A stretch of 58,640 bases of DNA from Marivita sp. (GCF_020055675.1 NZ_JAIPUS010000022.1:1-58640); one strand, 5' to 3'. Positions 27,102-36,117 are shown, counted from the first letter of the stretch. Program-made: numbers and translations. Notes: generated by a model from the sequence alone, not told the origin.

Positions 27102-28274
27102 TCACCATGCCAACGGCCTGTCCACCAAGACCCTGGTTTGCAGGATTGCGGCAGCGCAGAGCGGTACGGCTGCGGTTCCGACAAACATCGCCACCGCGCC
27201 CAGGCCGTCGAAAACCAGCCCTGCCAGCACGGGACCGATCACGCTGCCCGCAGCCGTGGCCAAGAGAGTGACCGTGAAGCCCAGCGATGGCAATGACGGG
27301 AACAGACGCTCTGACCAGAAGGCCAATATTGCGCTTGTCATCATCACGGTGATCCCCTGCAACCCGGCGGAGGAGACCAGCCCCACCCAGCTGCCGGGCA
27401 GGATCGCCGCAAAAGCCAACGAGGCGGCCGAGGCCAGGAGGATCGCCCGAAGGATCCCGTTCAGGCCAAACGCATCCCGCAGCCTGTTCGACAAGAGGCC
27501 GAACAGGCCAAAGATGCCGTAAAAGATGAAAACGAGCGACGGGATCGCGCCGTCCACCTCTCCGGAAAGGCCCGCATGGGCAAAGCGGTCAGCGGCAAAG
27601 GAAATGTAGATTGCCGAGGTGATGCCATGCACGAGGGCGATCCCGAAAATCGGCAAGGCCGCAAAATGGAGCAAATCCTGCACATGTTCCCGCGTGCCAG
27701 CTTCGGGCGATTTTTCAACCCGGCGGAGTGCCGCCCAGTTGCCAACGAGCGCCAGAGCGCTGGCCCCGGAGAACACAGCCCAGCAGACCCGCCAGTCATA
27801 CCCCAAAAGGACCATGGCAAGGGCGACGGCACCCGCGAGGGCGATACCGGCGCTGGTGCCTGTACTGATTTGCGACAAGGCAGTGGGCCGGTTCACGTCC
27901 CTGATCTTGCGGTGCACCGCGTCGTTGAACGGTGTCCAGGCAAACCCAGCGCTTGAGCCCGCAAGGAAAATGCCCACCGCCAGGACCGTGACGTCAGGCG
28001 CGAGCGCAACAATACCGGTGCCCAGCGTGGCGGCGGTCAATCCGGTAAGCACCGGGACTTCAGGCCCCCTGCGGTTCAGCAAGTATTGCGCGATCAGCAG
28101 GCCGATAAAGAAGCCGGCAAAGCCGAGGCCGGACACAAACCCGACCGACGAGGAGGACATCGAGAACGTGGTCTTGAATTCGGGCACGAACAGGCCGAAC
28201 CCCATCCGTCCGGGTCCGAAACTGATGGCGGTGGCCGCGAAACCGGCCAGAGACAAACTGTGGAAGAATGTCAT
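27102..28274 (-). CDS. MFS transporter
   Basis: The 390-residue protein has about 12 hydrophobic spans and the MFS layout: a first span with FGPGRMGFGLFVPEF, the loop YLLNRRGPEVPVL between spans 2 and 3, and FGLLSNRLRDAFGLNG between spans 8 and 9. ATG 28274 follows GGAGG and is preferred to 28295. The substrate cannot be read from sequence. It is convergent with gap paralogue 1 and divergent from a second MFS gene. Confidence 0.8.
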   Translation of the reverse strand: MTFFHSLSLAGFAATAISFGPGRMGFGLFVPEFKTTFSMSSSSVGFVSGLGFAGFFIGLLIAQYLLNRRGPEVPVLTGLTAATLGTGIVALAPDVTVLAVGIFLAGSSAGFAWTPFNDAVHRKIRDVNRPTALSQISTGTSAGIALAGAVALAMVLLGYDWRVCWAVFSGASALALVGNWAALRRVEKSPEAGTREHVQDLLHFAALPIFGIALVHGITSAIYISFAADRFAHAGLSGEVDGAIPSLVFIFYGIFGLFGLLSNRLRDAFGLNGILRAILLASAASLAFAAILPGSWVGLVSSAGLQGITVMMTSAILAFWSERLFPSLPSLGFTVTLLATAAGSVIGPVLAGLVFDGLGAVAMFVGTAAVPLCAAAILQTRVLVDRPLAW

Positions 28275-28715
28275 TCGGTCATCCTCCATTTGCACGGTAA
28301 CACACCGGACAGGCCATGAGTTCCCCGGCTGCGCCTATCCCGGCGTCCCGCATGGAGTGCGCAAGCGGGCCTTTGACCGCGACGAGGCCGTTTTTTGCAC
28401 ATTGGTTTGCTCACTGGAAAGACCCCTTGCCTGCGCAGTGGCCGACATTGACGTCACGCGGATGGGGACATCACGCAGACAGCTTCATCACGCAGTTGGA
28501 GCGGCTTCCCGGACGGCTGGCGCATGGGCCGGTGGCGCATGGCCGCGATGATGGCCGCAATACATCGCCGCGCTTCGTGGGCGCGTTCCGTTTCTGCACC
28601 TGCAAAAGGTCGCCCCCGGCACGTGTTGCGGCGCTGCAGCAATTTCGGCCCCGCAGTATGGTTGTATCATGGGATTGCAGACCTATTGTCTGTCCAGCCA
28701 GTGGAGAGCGCCGGG
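28275..28715. other. 441-base spacer between two divergent MFS genes
   Basis: No convincing gene was found. Frames extending the rightward MFS gene upstream (to 28524) have unlikely composition. A leftward 60-codon frame (28488-28670) contains an FC-x-C ... YC-x-HH spacing faintly like a GcrA tail, but has no ribosome site. Promoters for both transporters should lie here. Confidence 0.5.
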
Positions 28716-29987
28716 ATGAGTGTATTTTCGGGGATATGGGCCCTGTTGATCGGGATCGTGTTCATCATGCTGGGAAACGGCATGCATTTCACGCTGATCG
28801 GTGTGCGCGGCGGGATCGAGGGGTTTTCGGCGGCGGCGCTGGCGATCGTCGCGTCGGGCTATTTCCTGGGCTTCCTGTCGGGCGCGAAGGCCACGCCGGA
28901 AATGATCCGGCGGGTTGGCCACGTGCGGGTCTTTGCAGCGCTCGGCAGCTTCATGTCGGCGGCGCTGATCGCGTTTCCACTGTTCACCGATCCGATTTCC
29001 TGGACGCTGCTGCGGGTGCTGATCGGCTTTTGCATCTCGGGCATTTACGTGACGGCCGAAAGCTGGCTGAACGCGGCAGCAACAAACGAGACACGCGGCA
29101 AGATATTGTCGGCCTATATGATCGCCCAGACGCTGGGGATCATCGGGGCGCAGGGCTTGCTGACCCTGGGGGACGCGGCGTCGGCGGTGCTGTTCATCGG
29201 GGCGTCGATCCTGGTGTCGATCTCGTTCGGGCCGATCCTGCTGACGGTGTCACCCACCCCGGCGGTCGAAGCGACCCGGCCAATGCCGCTGCGGGAGTTG
29301 TTCAAAGGTTCCCCGCTGGGCACCGTGGGGATTTTCCTGCTGGGCACGATCTATGCCACGCAGACCGGCATGGGCGCGGTTTACGGGTCCGAGCTTGGGC
29401 TGACGGCGGGGCAGATTTCGCTGTTCATCGCCATGCTGTTCGGTGGCGCGCTGGTGATGCAATATCCGATCGGCTGGATGTCGGACCGGGTGGACCGGCG
29501 TAAACTGATTTTTTTCTGCACCCTGCTGGGGGCCGTTTTCTGCGCTTCGGGCTGGGTCAGCGGCGGCGATATCGTGTTGCTCATGGGGACAGCGTTCCTG
29601 GCCGGAGGCGTGACGGCGCCGGTCTATTCGCTCTTGCTGGCCTACACGAACGATTCGCTGTCGCCCGAGGACATGCCGGCGGCGTCGGGCGGGCTTGTCA
29701 TGATCTTCGGGATCGGCGCGATCCTTGGACCCTTGGTCGCCGGGGCCGGCATGGAGCGGTTCGGCCCGGCGGCGTTCTGGGTCTTCATGTCGGGGATATT
29801 CGCTGTGACGGCCGCGTATTCGGCCTATCGGATGACGCGGCGGGCGGCATCGCCGGTCGAGGAGACCGACAGCTATCTGGGTGTTTTGCCGACCGCGTCG
29901 CCGCTGGCGCTTGAAGCCGCGGGCACATGGGCGGCCGAACAGGGCGAGCTGGAGCGCGAGGCGGAGGCCGAGGCGGCGGGCGGGTGA
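28716..29987 (+). CDS. MFS transporter (YcaD-like)
   Basis: This 423-residue protein has about 12 membrane spans with the typical loop GFLSGAKATPEMIRRVGHVR between spans 2 and 3 and QYPIGWMSDRVDRRKLIFFCTLLG between spans 8 and 9. The C-terminal 45 residues are cytoplasmic and acidic (EQGELEREAEAEAAGG). ATG 28716 follows a GGAG-containing stretch and gives a clean first span (IWALLIGIVFIMLGNG). Resemblance to the YcaD branch of MFS is an inference; substrate unknown. Confidence 0.82.
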   Translation: MSVFSGIWALLIGIVFIMLGNGMHFTLIGVRGGIEGFSAAALAIVASGYFLGFLSGAKATPEMIRRVGHVRVFAALGSFMSAALIAFPLFTDPISWTLLRVLIGFCISGIYVTAESWLNAAATNETRGKILSAYMIAQTLGIIGAQGLLTLGDAASAVLFIGASILVSISFGPILLTVSPTPAVEATRPMPLRELFKGSPLGTVGIFLLGTIYATQTGMGAVYGSELGLTAGQISLFIAMLFGGALVMQYPIGWMSDRVDRRKLIFFCTLLGAVFCASGWVSGGDIVLLMGTAFLAGGVTAPVYSLLLAYTNDSLSPEDMPAASGGLVMIFGIGAILGPLVAGAGMERFGPAAFWVFMSGIFAVTAAYSAYRMTRRAASPVEETDSYLGVLPTASPLALEAAGTWAAEQGELEREAEAEAAGG

Positions 29988-30041
29988 CATCCTCCCTGCC
30001 CTCTGACATGTTGGTCAAAGGTACCGGAGGAACAGGCCGCG

Positions 30042-30185
30042 ATGACCAATTCAATCGCCATCGGTTTGGCTGTGCTGATCCTTGGCGGGATCGCCATTGA
30101 CGCGGTCCTGACAGGCAGCGACGGTCTGAGGTTTCTGGCGCAAAAGCTGCTGGACCTGATCGAATGGATCGCTTTCTGGCGCTAA
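30042..30185 (+). CDS. Membrane microprotein upstream of the second gap gene (47 residues)
   Basis: ATG 30042 follows GGAGG at an 11-base spacing. The peptide MTNSIAIGLAVLILGGIAID contains one membrane span (about residues 5-23) followed by an amphipathic helix (LRFLAQKLLDLIEWIAFWR). Coding is suggested by the good ribosome site and typical composition of small inner-membrane proteins. It ends 30 bases before the operator that precedes the second gap gene. Function unknown. Confidence 0.6.
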   Translation: MTNSIAIGLAVLILGGIAIDAVLTGSDGLRFLAQKLLDLIEWIAFWR

Positions 30186-30192
30186 GCGCAGG

Positions 30193-30231
30193 TTGACTTG
30201 GCGTATGTCCTCTGGTTGTTAGCGGTAACAA
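30193..30231 (+). promoter_or_regulatory. Promoter and palindromic operator of the second gap gene
   Basis: TTGTTAGCGGTAACAA (30216-30231) is a near-perfect 16-base inverted repeat, the clearest copy of the motif also found before gap paralogue 1. TTGACT at 30193-30198 would be a -35 element with the operator lying over the -10 region, which suits repression. The start codon is 52 bases downstream. Confidence 0.55.
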
Positions 30232-30282
30232 GGCCGCATCCATTATGGCCGCGGACCAGACTGAACGAGCGAGGAGCCTCCT

Positions 30283-31284
30283 ATGAGCACCAAAGTAGCG
30301 ATCAACGGATTTGGCCGGATCGGCCGCAACATCCTGCGCGCGATCATCGAATCCGGCCGCACCGATATCGAGGTGGTGGCGATCAACGATCTGGGTCCGG
30401 TCGAAACCAACGCGCATTTGCTGCAATTCGACAGCGTGCACGGGCGCTTTCCCGTCGAGGTCAAGAGCACAGAAGACAGCATCGATGTGGGCCGCGGGCC
30501 GATCCGGGTCACGGCGATCAAATCGCCCGCCGATCTGCCGTGGTCCGACGTGGACGTGGTGCTGGAGTGCACCGGCATTTTCACCAGCAAGGAGGCCTGC
30601 CAGGCGCATCTGGACAACGGCAGCAGCCGGGTGCTGATTTCCGCCCCCGGCAAGGATGCCGACAAGACCATCGTCTATGGTGTGAACCACGACAGCCTGA
30701 CGGCCGAGGACATCGTGGTGTCCAACGCCTCCTGCACGACCAATTGCCTGGCGCCGGTGGCCTATGTCCTGAACAACGCCATCGGGATCGAGCGCGGCTT
30801 CATGACGACGATCCACAGCTATACCGGCGATCAGCCGACGCTGGATACGATGCACAAGGATCTGTATCGCGCCCGCGCGGCCGGGCTGAGCATGATCCCC
30901 ACCTCGACCGGCGCGGCCAAGGCCGTGGGGCTTGTCCTGCCGGAGTTGAACGGCAAGCTCGACGGCGTGGCGATCCGCGTGCCAACCCCGAACGTGTCGG
31001 TGGTGGACCTGACCTTCACCGCGTCGCGCGCCACGGATGCCGAAGAGATCAACGCCGCCGTGCGCAAGGCCGCGGATGGGCCACTCAAGGGCATCCTCGG
31101 ATATACCGACCGCCAGCTGGTGAGCAGCGATTTCAACCATGATCCGCATTCCTCGGTGTTCCATACCGACCAGACCAAAGTGATGGATGGCAACATGGTC
31201 CGGATCCTGAGCTGGTATGACAACGAGTGGGGCTTCTCCAGCCGCATGGCGGACACGGCCGTGGCGATGGGCCGGTTGATCTAG
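30283..31284 (+). CDS. gap: Glyceraldehyde-3-phosphate dehydrogenase paralogue 2 (NAD-type)
   Basis: The 333-residue enzyme has [10 protein letters not shown] at the start, the catalytic Cys151 in [12 protein letters not shown], the His in [13 protein letters not shown] and ASCTTN/TGAAKAV elements in normal order. Unlike paralogue 1 it keeps Asp36 (VAINDLGP), the residue that favours NAD. It is the usual glycolytic form. GAGGAG lies upstream of ATG 30283. Confidence 0.95.
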   Translation: MSTKVAINGFGRIGRNILRAIIESGRTDIEVVAINDLGPVETNAHLLQFDSVHGRFPVEVKSTEDSIDVGRGPIRVTAIKSPADLPWSDVDVVLECTGIFTSKEACQAHLDNGSSRVLISAPGKDADKTIVYGVNHDSLTAEDIVVSNASCTTNCLAPVAYVLNNAIGIERGFMTTIHSYTGDQPTLDTMHKDLYRARAAGLSMIPTSTGAAKAVGLVLPELNGKLDGVAIRVPTPNVSVVDLTFTASRATDAEEINAAVRKAADGPLKGILGYTDRQLVSSDFNHDPHSSVFHTDQTKVMDGNMVRILSWYDNEWGFSSRMADTAVAMGRLI

Positions 31285-31506
31285 GGCCCCAAAAGCCCGA
31301 GGCACGTCAAGGGCGTGCCGGTGACAGGGTGGCGCGTGACCGCCAATGCGCGCGACACGCGCCACCCCTGCGGCTTCTGGCCACCAGATGGCGAAAAGCT
31401 GCCGATCCGGTCATGGACCGTCTGCGCGCGGGGAACCGCGGCGGGCGCGCCGGACGTTTCCATGCAGATGGGGGCACAGGCGGCCCCCGATGGCAAAGGA
31501 GGCGAC

Positions 31507-31977
31507 ATGACCAACACTTCCCTCAATCCCGCCGCACCGCATCTGGACCCCGAAGATTTCGAGGCCAGGCCGACCACGCCAAACGATCATCTGCGCGATC
31601 TCCATACACGGATCGTCGATGCAAAAGCCGGGTTCGACGTGATGGTGGACAAGGCCGAACCCGCGTTTCGGGACGTGGCCGTGTCATTCCGCGACATGCA
31701 CGCCGCCCATGCAGAAAAGATCGCCATCATGCTGCATGGCCATGTCGAGCCCGACGGGTCCCTGATGGCCACGGTGAACAAGGCCGTGGTGTCGCTGCGC
31801 GCGTTTTTCGACGAGATCGATGCAGATGTCATGGAACAGGTGCGGCGCGGCGAAGATCATGTCCTCGCGGCGTTCCGCGAGGCCGAGGCCAATTGCAGCG
31901 CCCCGCAGGAGGTGGAGCTGATCGCGATGCGCGCCGAGCTGGAAAACCTGCTGAAGCGCACAGCCCATCTGGATTGA
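31507..31977 (+). CDS. DUF2383 (PA2169-type) four-helix-bundle protein
   Basis: ATG 31507 follows AAAGGAGG. The 156-residue protein is helical and matches the DUF2383 layout: PNDHLRDLHTRIVDAKAGFDVMVDKAEPAFRDVAVSFRDMHAAHAEKIAIML, then VNKAVVSLRAFFDEIDADVMEQVRRGEDHVLAAFREAEAN. Such proteins are ferritin-like bundles of unknown function, often stress related. The 64 extra codons upstream in frame are not protein-like. It stands alone between gap and a DUF1127 gene. Confidence 0.8.
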   Translation: MTNTSLNPAAPHLDPEDFEARPTTPNDHLRDLHTRIVDAKAGFDVMVDKAEPAFRDVAVSFRDMHAAHAEKIAIMLHGHVEPDGSLMATVNKAVVSLRAFFDEIDADVMEQVRRGEDHVLAAFREAEANCSAPQEVELIAMRAELENLLKRTAHLD

Positions 31978-32154
31978 TTTTCCTGCCTAGTCCGGCACGG
32001 TCGGGCCGTGATCCCAGACGGACACGACCCTTGCACAAAACGCAAGGCGGGCCTTCCGTCCTGCCAGTTGTGCGGCAGTGCAGCATCCTTATGTGGTGGG
32101 CTGATAGCGCAAACAGCGCGCAGCACCACCATATGTCCAGGGAAAGGACTGACG

Positions 32155-32319
32155 ATGGCCCATCTTATGTCTTCCGTGCGGGATCGCCTTCGCAAGCGGG
32201 TCGCCTATCACCGCACGATCCGCGAAATCCGCGATATGCCACTGGATGTCGCGCTTGACCTCGATATTTACCGCGGCGACGCAGAGAAAATTGCCCAGCG
32301 GGCGATCTATGGCCGCTGA
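32155..32319 (+). CDS. DUF1127-type small protein (54 residues)
   Basis: The peptide begins MAHLMSSVRDRLRKRVAYHRT and continues IREIRDMPLDVALDLDIYRGDAEKIAQRAIYGR. The Arg-rich helix followed by a short Leu/Asp/Ile segment that ends in a Tyr-Gly is the pattern of DUF1127 proteins, several of which bind RNA or act in phosphate and small-RNA control in alphaproteobacteria. GGAAAGGA precedes the ATG and a strong terminator follows, so it has its own transcript. Confidence 0.72.
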   Translation: MAHLMSSVRDRLRKRVAYHRTIREIRDMPLDVALDLDIYRGDAEKIAQRAIYGR

Positions 32320-32350
32320 CGGACGTGCGCGACACCGAACCTGGACCAGG

Positions 32351-32377
32351 GCCGCGCAGAACATGCGCGGCTCTTTT
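32351..32377 (+). terminator. Rho-independent terminator after the DUF1127 gene
   Basis: GCCGCGC (32351-32357) pairs with GCGCGGC (32365-32371) around AGAACAT and is followed by TCTTTT. It separates this gene from the convergent coaD. Confidence 0.85.
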
Positions 32378-32406
32378 CGGGTGATGCGGCGCGTCCGAAA
32401 GATGCC

Positions 32407-32910
32407 TTACGGGTTTGCCCGGTCGAACTTTTCGATCAGGGCGCGGCGCACCGGGGCAGAGACGAATTTGCTCACATCGCCGTCCAGCCGCGCGATTTCC
32501 TTGACCAGTTTGGACGCAATCGCCTGATGTCGCGCCTCGGCCATGAGGAACACGGTCTCGACGCTGTCATCAAGTGACCGGTTCATGCCGACCATCTGGA
32601 ATTCGTATTCGAAATCCGACACCGCGCGCAGCCCACGAATGATAAGCTCGGCACCAACGTCGCTGGCGCAGTCGATCAGCAGATTTTCGAACGGATGCAC
32701 GATGATCTCGATGCCGGTCTGTTCCGACAGAGACACGCATTCCGCCTCGATCATGCCGACGCGTTCGTCGAGCGAAAACAGCGGGCCCTTTTCGCGGTTG
32801 ATCGCCACGCCGATCACCAGCCTGTCCACGAGGATTGCAGCCCGGCGGATAATGTCGATATGGCCCATCGTGATCGGGTCAAATGTGCCGGGGTAAAGAC
32901 CGATGCGCAT
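32407..32910 (-). CDS. coaD: Phosphopantetheine adenylyltransferase
   Basis: CoaD transfers AMP to 4'-phosphopantetheine, the fourth step of coenzyme A synthesis. The 167-residue protein has the nucleotide-binding GTFDPITMGHIDIIRRAA (T/HxGH motif) at the start and RGLRAVSDFEYEFQM at about residue 92, and a C-terminal IASKLVKEIARLDGD corresponding to the family ISSxxV motif. Length is normal. Confidence 0.95.
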   Translation of the reverse strand: MRIGLYPGTFDPITMGHIDIIRRAAILVDRLVIGVAINREKGPLFSLDERVGMIEAECVSLSEQTGIEIIVHPFENLLIDCASDVGAELIIRGLRAVSDFEYEFQMVGMNRSLDDSVETVFLMAEARHQAIASKLVKEIARLDGDVSKFVSAPVRRALIEKFDRANP

Positions 32911-32990
32911 GGGCTGTCTCCGGGTTTCGTCAATCCCGCCCCGTCTGGCACTGAATTGCGTGTAAGATCAAGTCAAAGCGAAGAGCCGCG

Positions 32991-33425
32991 TCAATGACCC
33001 ATGATCATGCCTTCAAGCGCCGATTTCTCCATCGCAAGCTCGTTGAGCCGCGCCTTGACCACGTCGCCAAGTGTGATGAGACCCACCAGTTTGCCGTCTT
33101 CGACCACGGGCATGTGGCGGAACCGGCCGTCGGTCATTTTTGTCAGGACGACATCGGCTTCGTCGTGGCGCGAGCAGGTGATGACGTCGCTGGTCATGTA
33201 GGTATCGACGGTATCGCCCAGGCAGTCGGCGCCCCGCGCGGCCAGTTCGCGCACGATATCGCGTTCAGACAGCACGCCGATCGTGGTTTCGCCATCCTTT
33301 GACACCACGACCGTCCCGATCCGCTTTTCGGCCAGGACCTTGGCCACATCGGAAATGGGGGTTCCGGGGGCGACGGTGACAACTGCGTCGGTCGCCTTGC
33401 TTTTCAGGATGTGGTGCACTTGCAT
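32991..33425 (-). CDS. CBS-domain pair protein
   Basis: This 144-residue soluble protein is two CBS domains in tandem: residues about 5-60 (VTVAPGTPISDVAKVLAEKRIGTVVVS) and about 75-135 (MTSDVITCSRHDEADVVLTKMTDGRFRHMPVVEDGKLVGLITLGDVV). Such pairs bind adenine nucleotides and often regulate partners. ATG 33425 lies eight bases after GGAGG, so it is preferred to 33440. It is upstream of coaD on the same strand with an 80-base gap. Confidence 0.85.
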   Translation of the reverse strand: MQVHHILKSKATDAVVTVAPGTPISDVAKVLAEKRIGTVVVSKDGETTIGVLSERDIVRELAARGADCLGDTVDTYMTSDVITCSRHDEADVVLTKMTDGRFRHMPVVEDGKLVGLITLGDVVKARLNELAMEKSALEGMIMGH

Positions 33426-33487
33426 GGTCCGTTCCTCCATCGGTCATCCTTGTAGCGTCCTCACAGACCCCTGTTCTGTCAAGTGTT

Positions 33488-34438
33488 TCAGATCGTTTGT
33501 TGGCTGTCGGGGTGTTTGATCGCAGCGCGTGGGGCCTGGCCGCGGGCCACCATCGCTTCGAGGCGCCCAACCTCGGCCCGCACCCCCTTGGCCAACGCGG
33601 AGGCAACCCGCGTGATCCTGTCGAGGCGTCGGTCTTCGGCGTGGCGCACCAGGTAAAAGCTGCGGGTGAAGGACAGCGCGTCGGTCAGAACACGGGTCAC
33701 ATCGGGGGCAAAGGGGAGCGCGAAATCATGCACAACGCCGACACCGCCGTGTTCCCGCAACAACTGCACTTGGACCGAGGCCGAGTTCGAGGCGAGCGCC
33801 ACGCGGTCAAGCGCCAGATCGCTGAGGTAATCCAGTTCCTTGTCGAAGATCATGTCGGGGATGTAGCCGACCATGCGGTGCTGGTGCAGATCGGTGACGC
33901 TGGTCAGCGGCGGGCGCGCGGCAAGATAGGTCTGGCTGGCGGCGAGGTGCAGCCGGTAATCGGTGATCCGCTGGTAGGATAGCCGCGCGGCGGTCGGCGG
34001 GCTGACGGTGATCGCCATATCCGCCTCGCGGCGGGACAGGTTGACGACGCGGGGCAGCGCCACGATTTGCAGATCAAGATCGGGATGCGCCTTGGACAGA
34101 TCGGCAAACACCCGCGGCAAGACAAAATTGGCACAGCCGTCCGGCGCACCGACGCGAATCTGCCCGCTGAGCGTATCGGCATCCTGCGACAGCACCGATC
34201 CCGCGCCCTGCATCGCTTGTTCGGCGCGTTCGGCGTGGTCGGTCAGGCGGGTGCCTGCTTCGGTCAGGGCATAGCCTTGCGGGCTTTTGACGAAAAGCGG
34301 CTGGCCCATCGCCTCTTCGAGGCGGGCGACACGGCGGCCCACGGTGGCCGGGTCCATGCGCAGCGCTTTTCCAGCACCGGACAGGGTTTCGTTGCGCGCG
34401 ACGGACAGGAAAATCCGCAGGTCATCCCAGCTTTGCAT
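33488..34438 (-). CDS. LysR-type regulator divergent from mmsA
   Basis: The 316-residue protein has the LysR winged-helix start MQSWDDLRIFLSVARNETLS with GAGKALRMDPATVGRRVARLEEAMGQPLFVKSPQGYALTEAG, followed by an effector-binding domain (residues about 92-300). ATG 34438 follows AAAGGAGG. It is divergent from mmsA with 101 bases between, and matching GCATTTTTGCAA boxes in that spacer are its likely binding sites. An activator of the valine cluster is the most likely role. Confidence 0.85.
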   Translation of the reverse strand: MQSWDDLRIFLSVARNETLSGAGKALRMDPATVGRRVARLEEAMGQPLFVKSPQGYALTEAGTRLTDHAERAEQAMQGAGSVLSQDADTLSGQIRVGAPDGCANFVLPRVFADLSKAHPDLDLQIVALPRVVNLSRREADMAITVSPPTAARLSYQRITDYRLHLAASQTYLAARPPLTSVTDLHQHRMVGYIPDMIFDKELDYLSDLALDRVALASNSASVQVQLLREHGGVGVVHDFALPFAPDVTRVLTDALSFTRSFYLVRHAEDRRLDRITRVASALAKGVRAEVGRLEAMVARGQAPRAAIKHPDSQQTI

Positions 34439-34447
34439 GGCGCCTCC

Positions 34448-34504
34448 TTTGCATTTTTGCAAAACGTCTTTGGGAGATTGCCTCTTTGATCCGCATTTTT
34501 GCAA
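34448..34504. promoter_or_regulatory. Paired LysR-type boxes in the mmsA-lysR spacer
   Basis: GCATTTTTGCAA occurs twice, at 34451-34462 and 34493-34504, 42 bases apart. The first copy is extended into the inverted repeat TTTGCA-TTTT-TGCAAA. The spacing of about four helical turns suits two LysR dimers binding the same face of the DNA. Confidence 0.55.
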
Positions 34505-34539
34505 GACTAAGCTGCATCCAATAACCTGAGGAGGATTCC

Positions 34540-36039
34540 ATGCAAGACTTGACCCATTATCTTGACGGCGCCCATTTCGACGGCACGTCGGGGCGGTTTT
34601 CGGATGTCTACAACCCGGCAACGGGCGAGGTGCAGGCGAAATGCCCGCTCGCGTCGACCGACGAAGTGTCCAAGGCCGTCGAAATAGCCGCACGCGCGCA
34701 ACCCGCCTGGGCCGCGACCAACCCGCAGCGGCGCGCGCGGGTGATGATGAAATTCGTCACGCTTCTGAACCGCGACATGGACAAGCTGGCCGAGACGCTG
34801 AGCCGCGAGCATGGCAAGACCATCCCGGACGCCAAGGGCGATGTCCAGCGCGGGCTCGAGGTGGTCGAATATTGCATCGGCGCGCCGGAGTTGCTCAAGG
34901 GGGACTATACCGACAGCGCCGGTCCGGGGATCGACATGTATTCGATGAAGCAGCCCTTGGGCGTGTCGGCGGGCATCACACCGTTCAACTTTCCGGCGAT
35001 GATCCCGATGTGGATGTTCGCGCCTGCCATCGCCTGCGGCAACGCGTTTATCCTCAAACCGTCCGAGCGTGACCCGTCGGTGCCGATAATGCTGGCCGAG
35101 CTGATGGAAGAAGCCGGGCTGCCCAAGGGTATCCTGCAGGTCGTGAACGGCGACAAGGAGGCCGTGGATGCGCTTCTCGAGCATCCGGTGGTCCAGTCCA
35201 TCGGCTTTGTCGGATCCACGCCGATCGCGGAATACATCTATGGCAAGGGCTGTTCGCACGGCAAACGCGTGCAGTGTTTCGGCGGCGCCAAGAACCACAT
35301 GATCGTGATGCCGGATGCGGATATGGACCAGGCTGCGGATGCGCTGATCGGCGCGGGCTATGGCGCGGCGGGCGAGCGCTGCATGGCTGTCTCCGTGGCT
35401 GTTCCGGTGGGCGACGAGACGGCGGACCGGCTGATCGAAAAGCTGGTGCCGCGGATCGAAAAGCTGAAGGTCGGCCCCTACACGGCCGGCGATGACGTGG
35501 ATTACGGCCCCGTTGTCACCGCCGCCGCCAAGGAAAACATACTTGGCCTGATCCAGTCCGGCGTCGATCAGGGCGCGGAACTGGTGGTCGACGGGCGCGA
35601 CTTCAGTCTGCAAGGCTATGAAGACGGGTTCTTTGTCGGCCCGCATCTGTTCGACAAGGTCACGCCGGACATGGACATCTACCAGAAGGAAATCTTTGGC
35701 CCGGTCCTGTCCACCGTGCGCGCCGGATCCTACGAAGAGGCGGTCCAGCTGGCGATGGATCACGAGATGGGCAACGGCACCGCGATCTTTACCCGCGACG
35801 GCGACGCGGCGCGCGATTTTGCCAACCGGATCAATGTCGGCATGGTCGGCGTCAACGTGCCGATCCCGGTGCCCTTGGCCTATCACACCTTCGGCGGCTG
35901 GAAGAAATCGGTCTTCGGCGACCTGAACCAGCACGGGCCGGATGCCTTCAAGTTCTATACCCGCACCAAGACGGTGACGTCGCGCTGGCCCTCGGGCATC
36001 AAGGACGGCGGCGAGTTCAACTTCAAGGCGATGGACTGA
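34540..36039 (+). CDS. mmsA: CoA-acylating methylmalonate-semialdehyde dehydrogenase
   Basis: This 499-residue aldehyde dehydrogenase converts methylmalonate semialdehyde to propionyl-CoA, the last step of valine breakdown, and also acts on malonate semialdehyde. It shows ITPFNFPAMIPMWMFAPAIACGN (about residue 145), FVGSTPIAEYIY and the catalytic Cys281 in AAGERCMAVSVAV. The absence of the usual general-base Glu context and the MmsA-type GGAKNHMIVMPDAD motif separate it from ordinary aldehyde dehydrogenases. GAGGAGG lies just upstream. Confidence 0.93.
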   Translation: MQDLTHYLDGAHFDGTSGRFSDVYNPATGEVQAKCPLASTDEVSKAVEIAARAQPAWAATNPQRRARVMMKFVTLLNRDMDKLAETLSREHGKTIPDAKGDVQRGLEVVEYCIGAPELLKGDYTDSAGPGIDMYSMKQPLGVSAGITPFNFPAMIPMWMFAPAIACGNAFILKPSERDPSVPIMLAELMEEAGLPKGILQVVNGDKEAVDALLEHPVVQSIGFVGSTPIAEYIYGKGCSHGKRVQCFGGAKNHMIVMPDADMDQAADALIGAGYGAAGERCMAVSVAVPVGDETADRLIEKLVPRIEKLKVGPYTAGDDVDYGPVVTAAAKENILGLIQSGVDQGAELVVDGRDFSLQGYEDGFFVGPHLFDKVTPDMDIYQKEIFGPVLSTVRAGSYEEAVQLAMDHEMGNGTAIFTRDGDAARDFANRINVGMVGVNVPIPVPLAYHTFGGWKKSVFGDLNQHGPDAFKFYTRTKTVTSRWPSGIKDGGEFNFKAMD

Positions 36040-36059
36040 CCCCGTCAGCCACCAAAAAG

Positions 36060-36085
36060 AAAGGGTCGCCACGCGCGGCCCTTTT
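36060..36085 (+). terminator. Rho-independent terminator after mmsA
   Basis: AAAGGG-T-CGC pairs with GCG-G-CCCTTT around a short loop with one internal mismatch, followed by a T-rich end. It suggests the acyl-CoA dehydrogenase gene has its own promoter or is read through only partly. Confidence 0.7.
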
Positions 36086-36117
36086 GCTTTCCATGTCAAA
36101 GCGCGCTGTGCTGGCCG

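Noticed and set aside
28488-28670. A 60-codon leftward frame with Cys/His spacing like a GcrA tail
   Set aside because: There is no ribosome site, the N-terminal GcrA region is missing, and the spacing match is weak.
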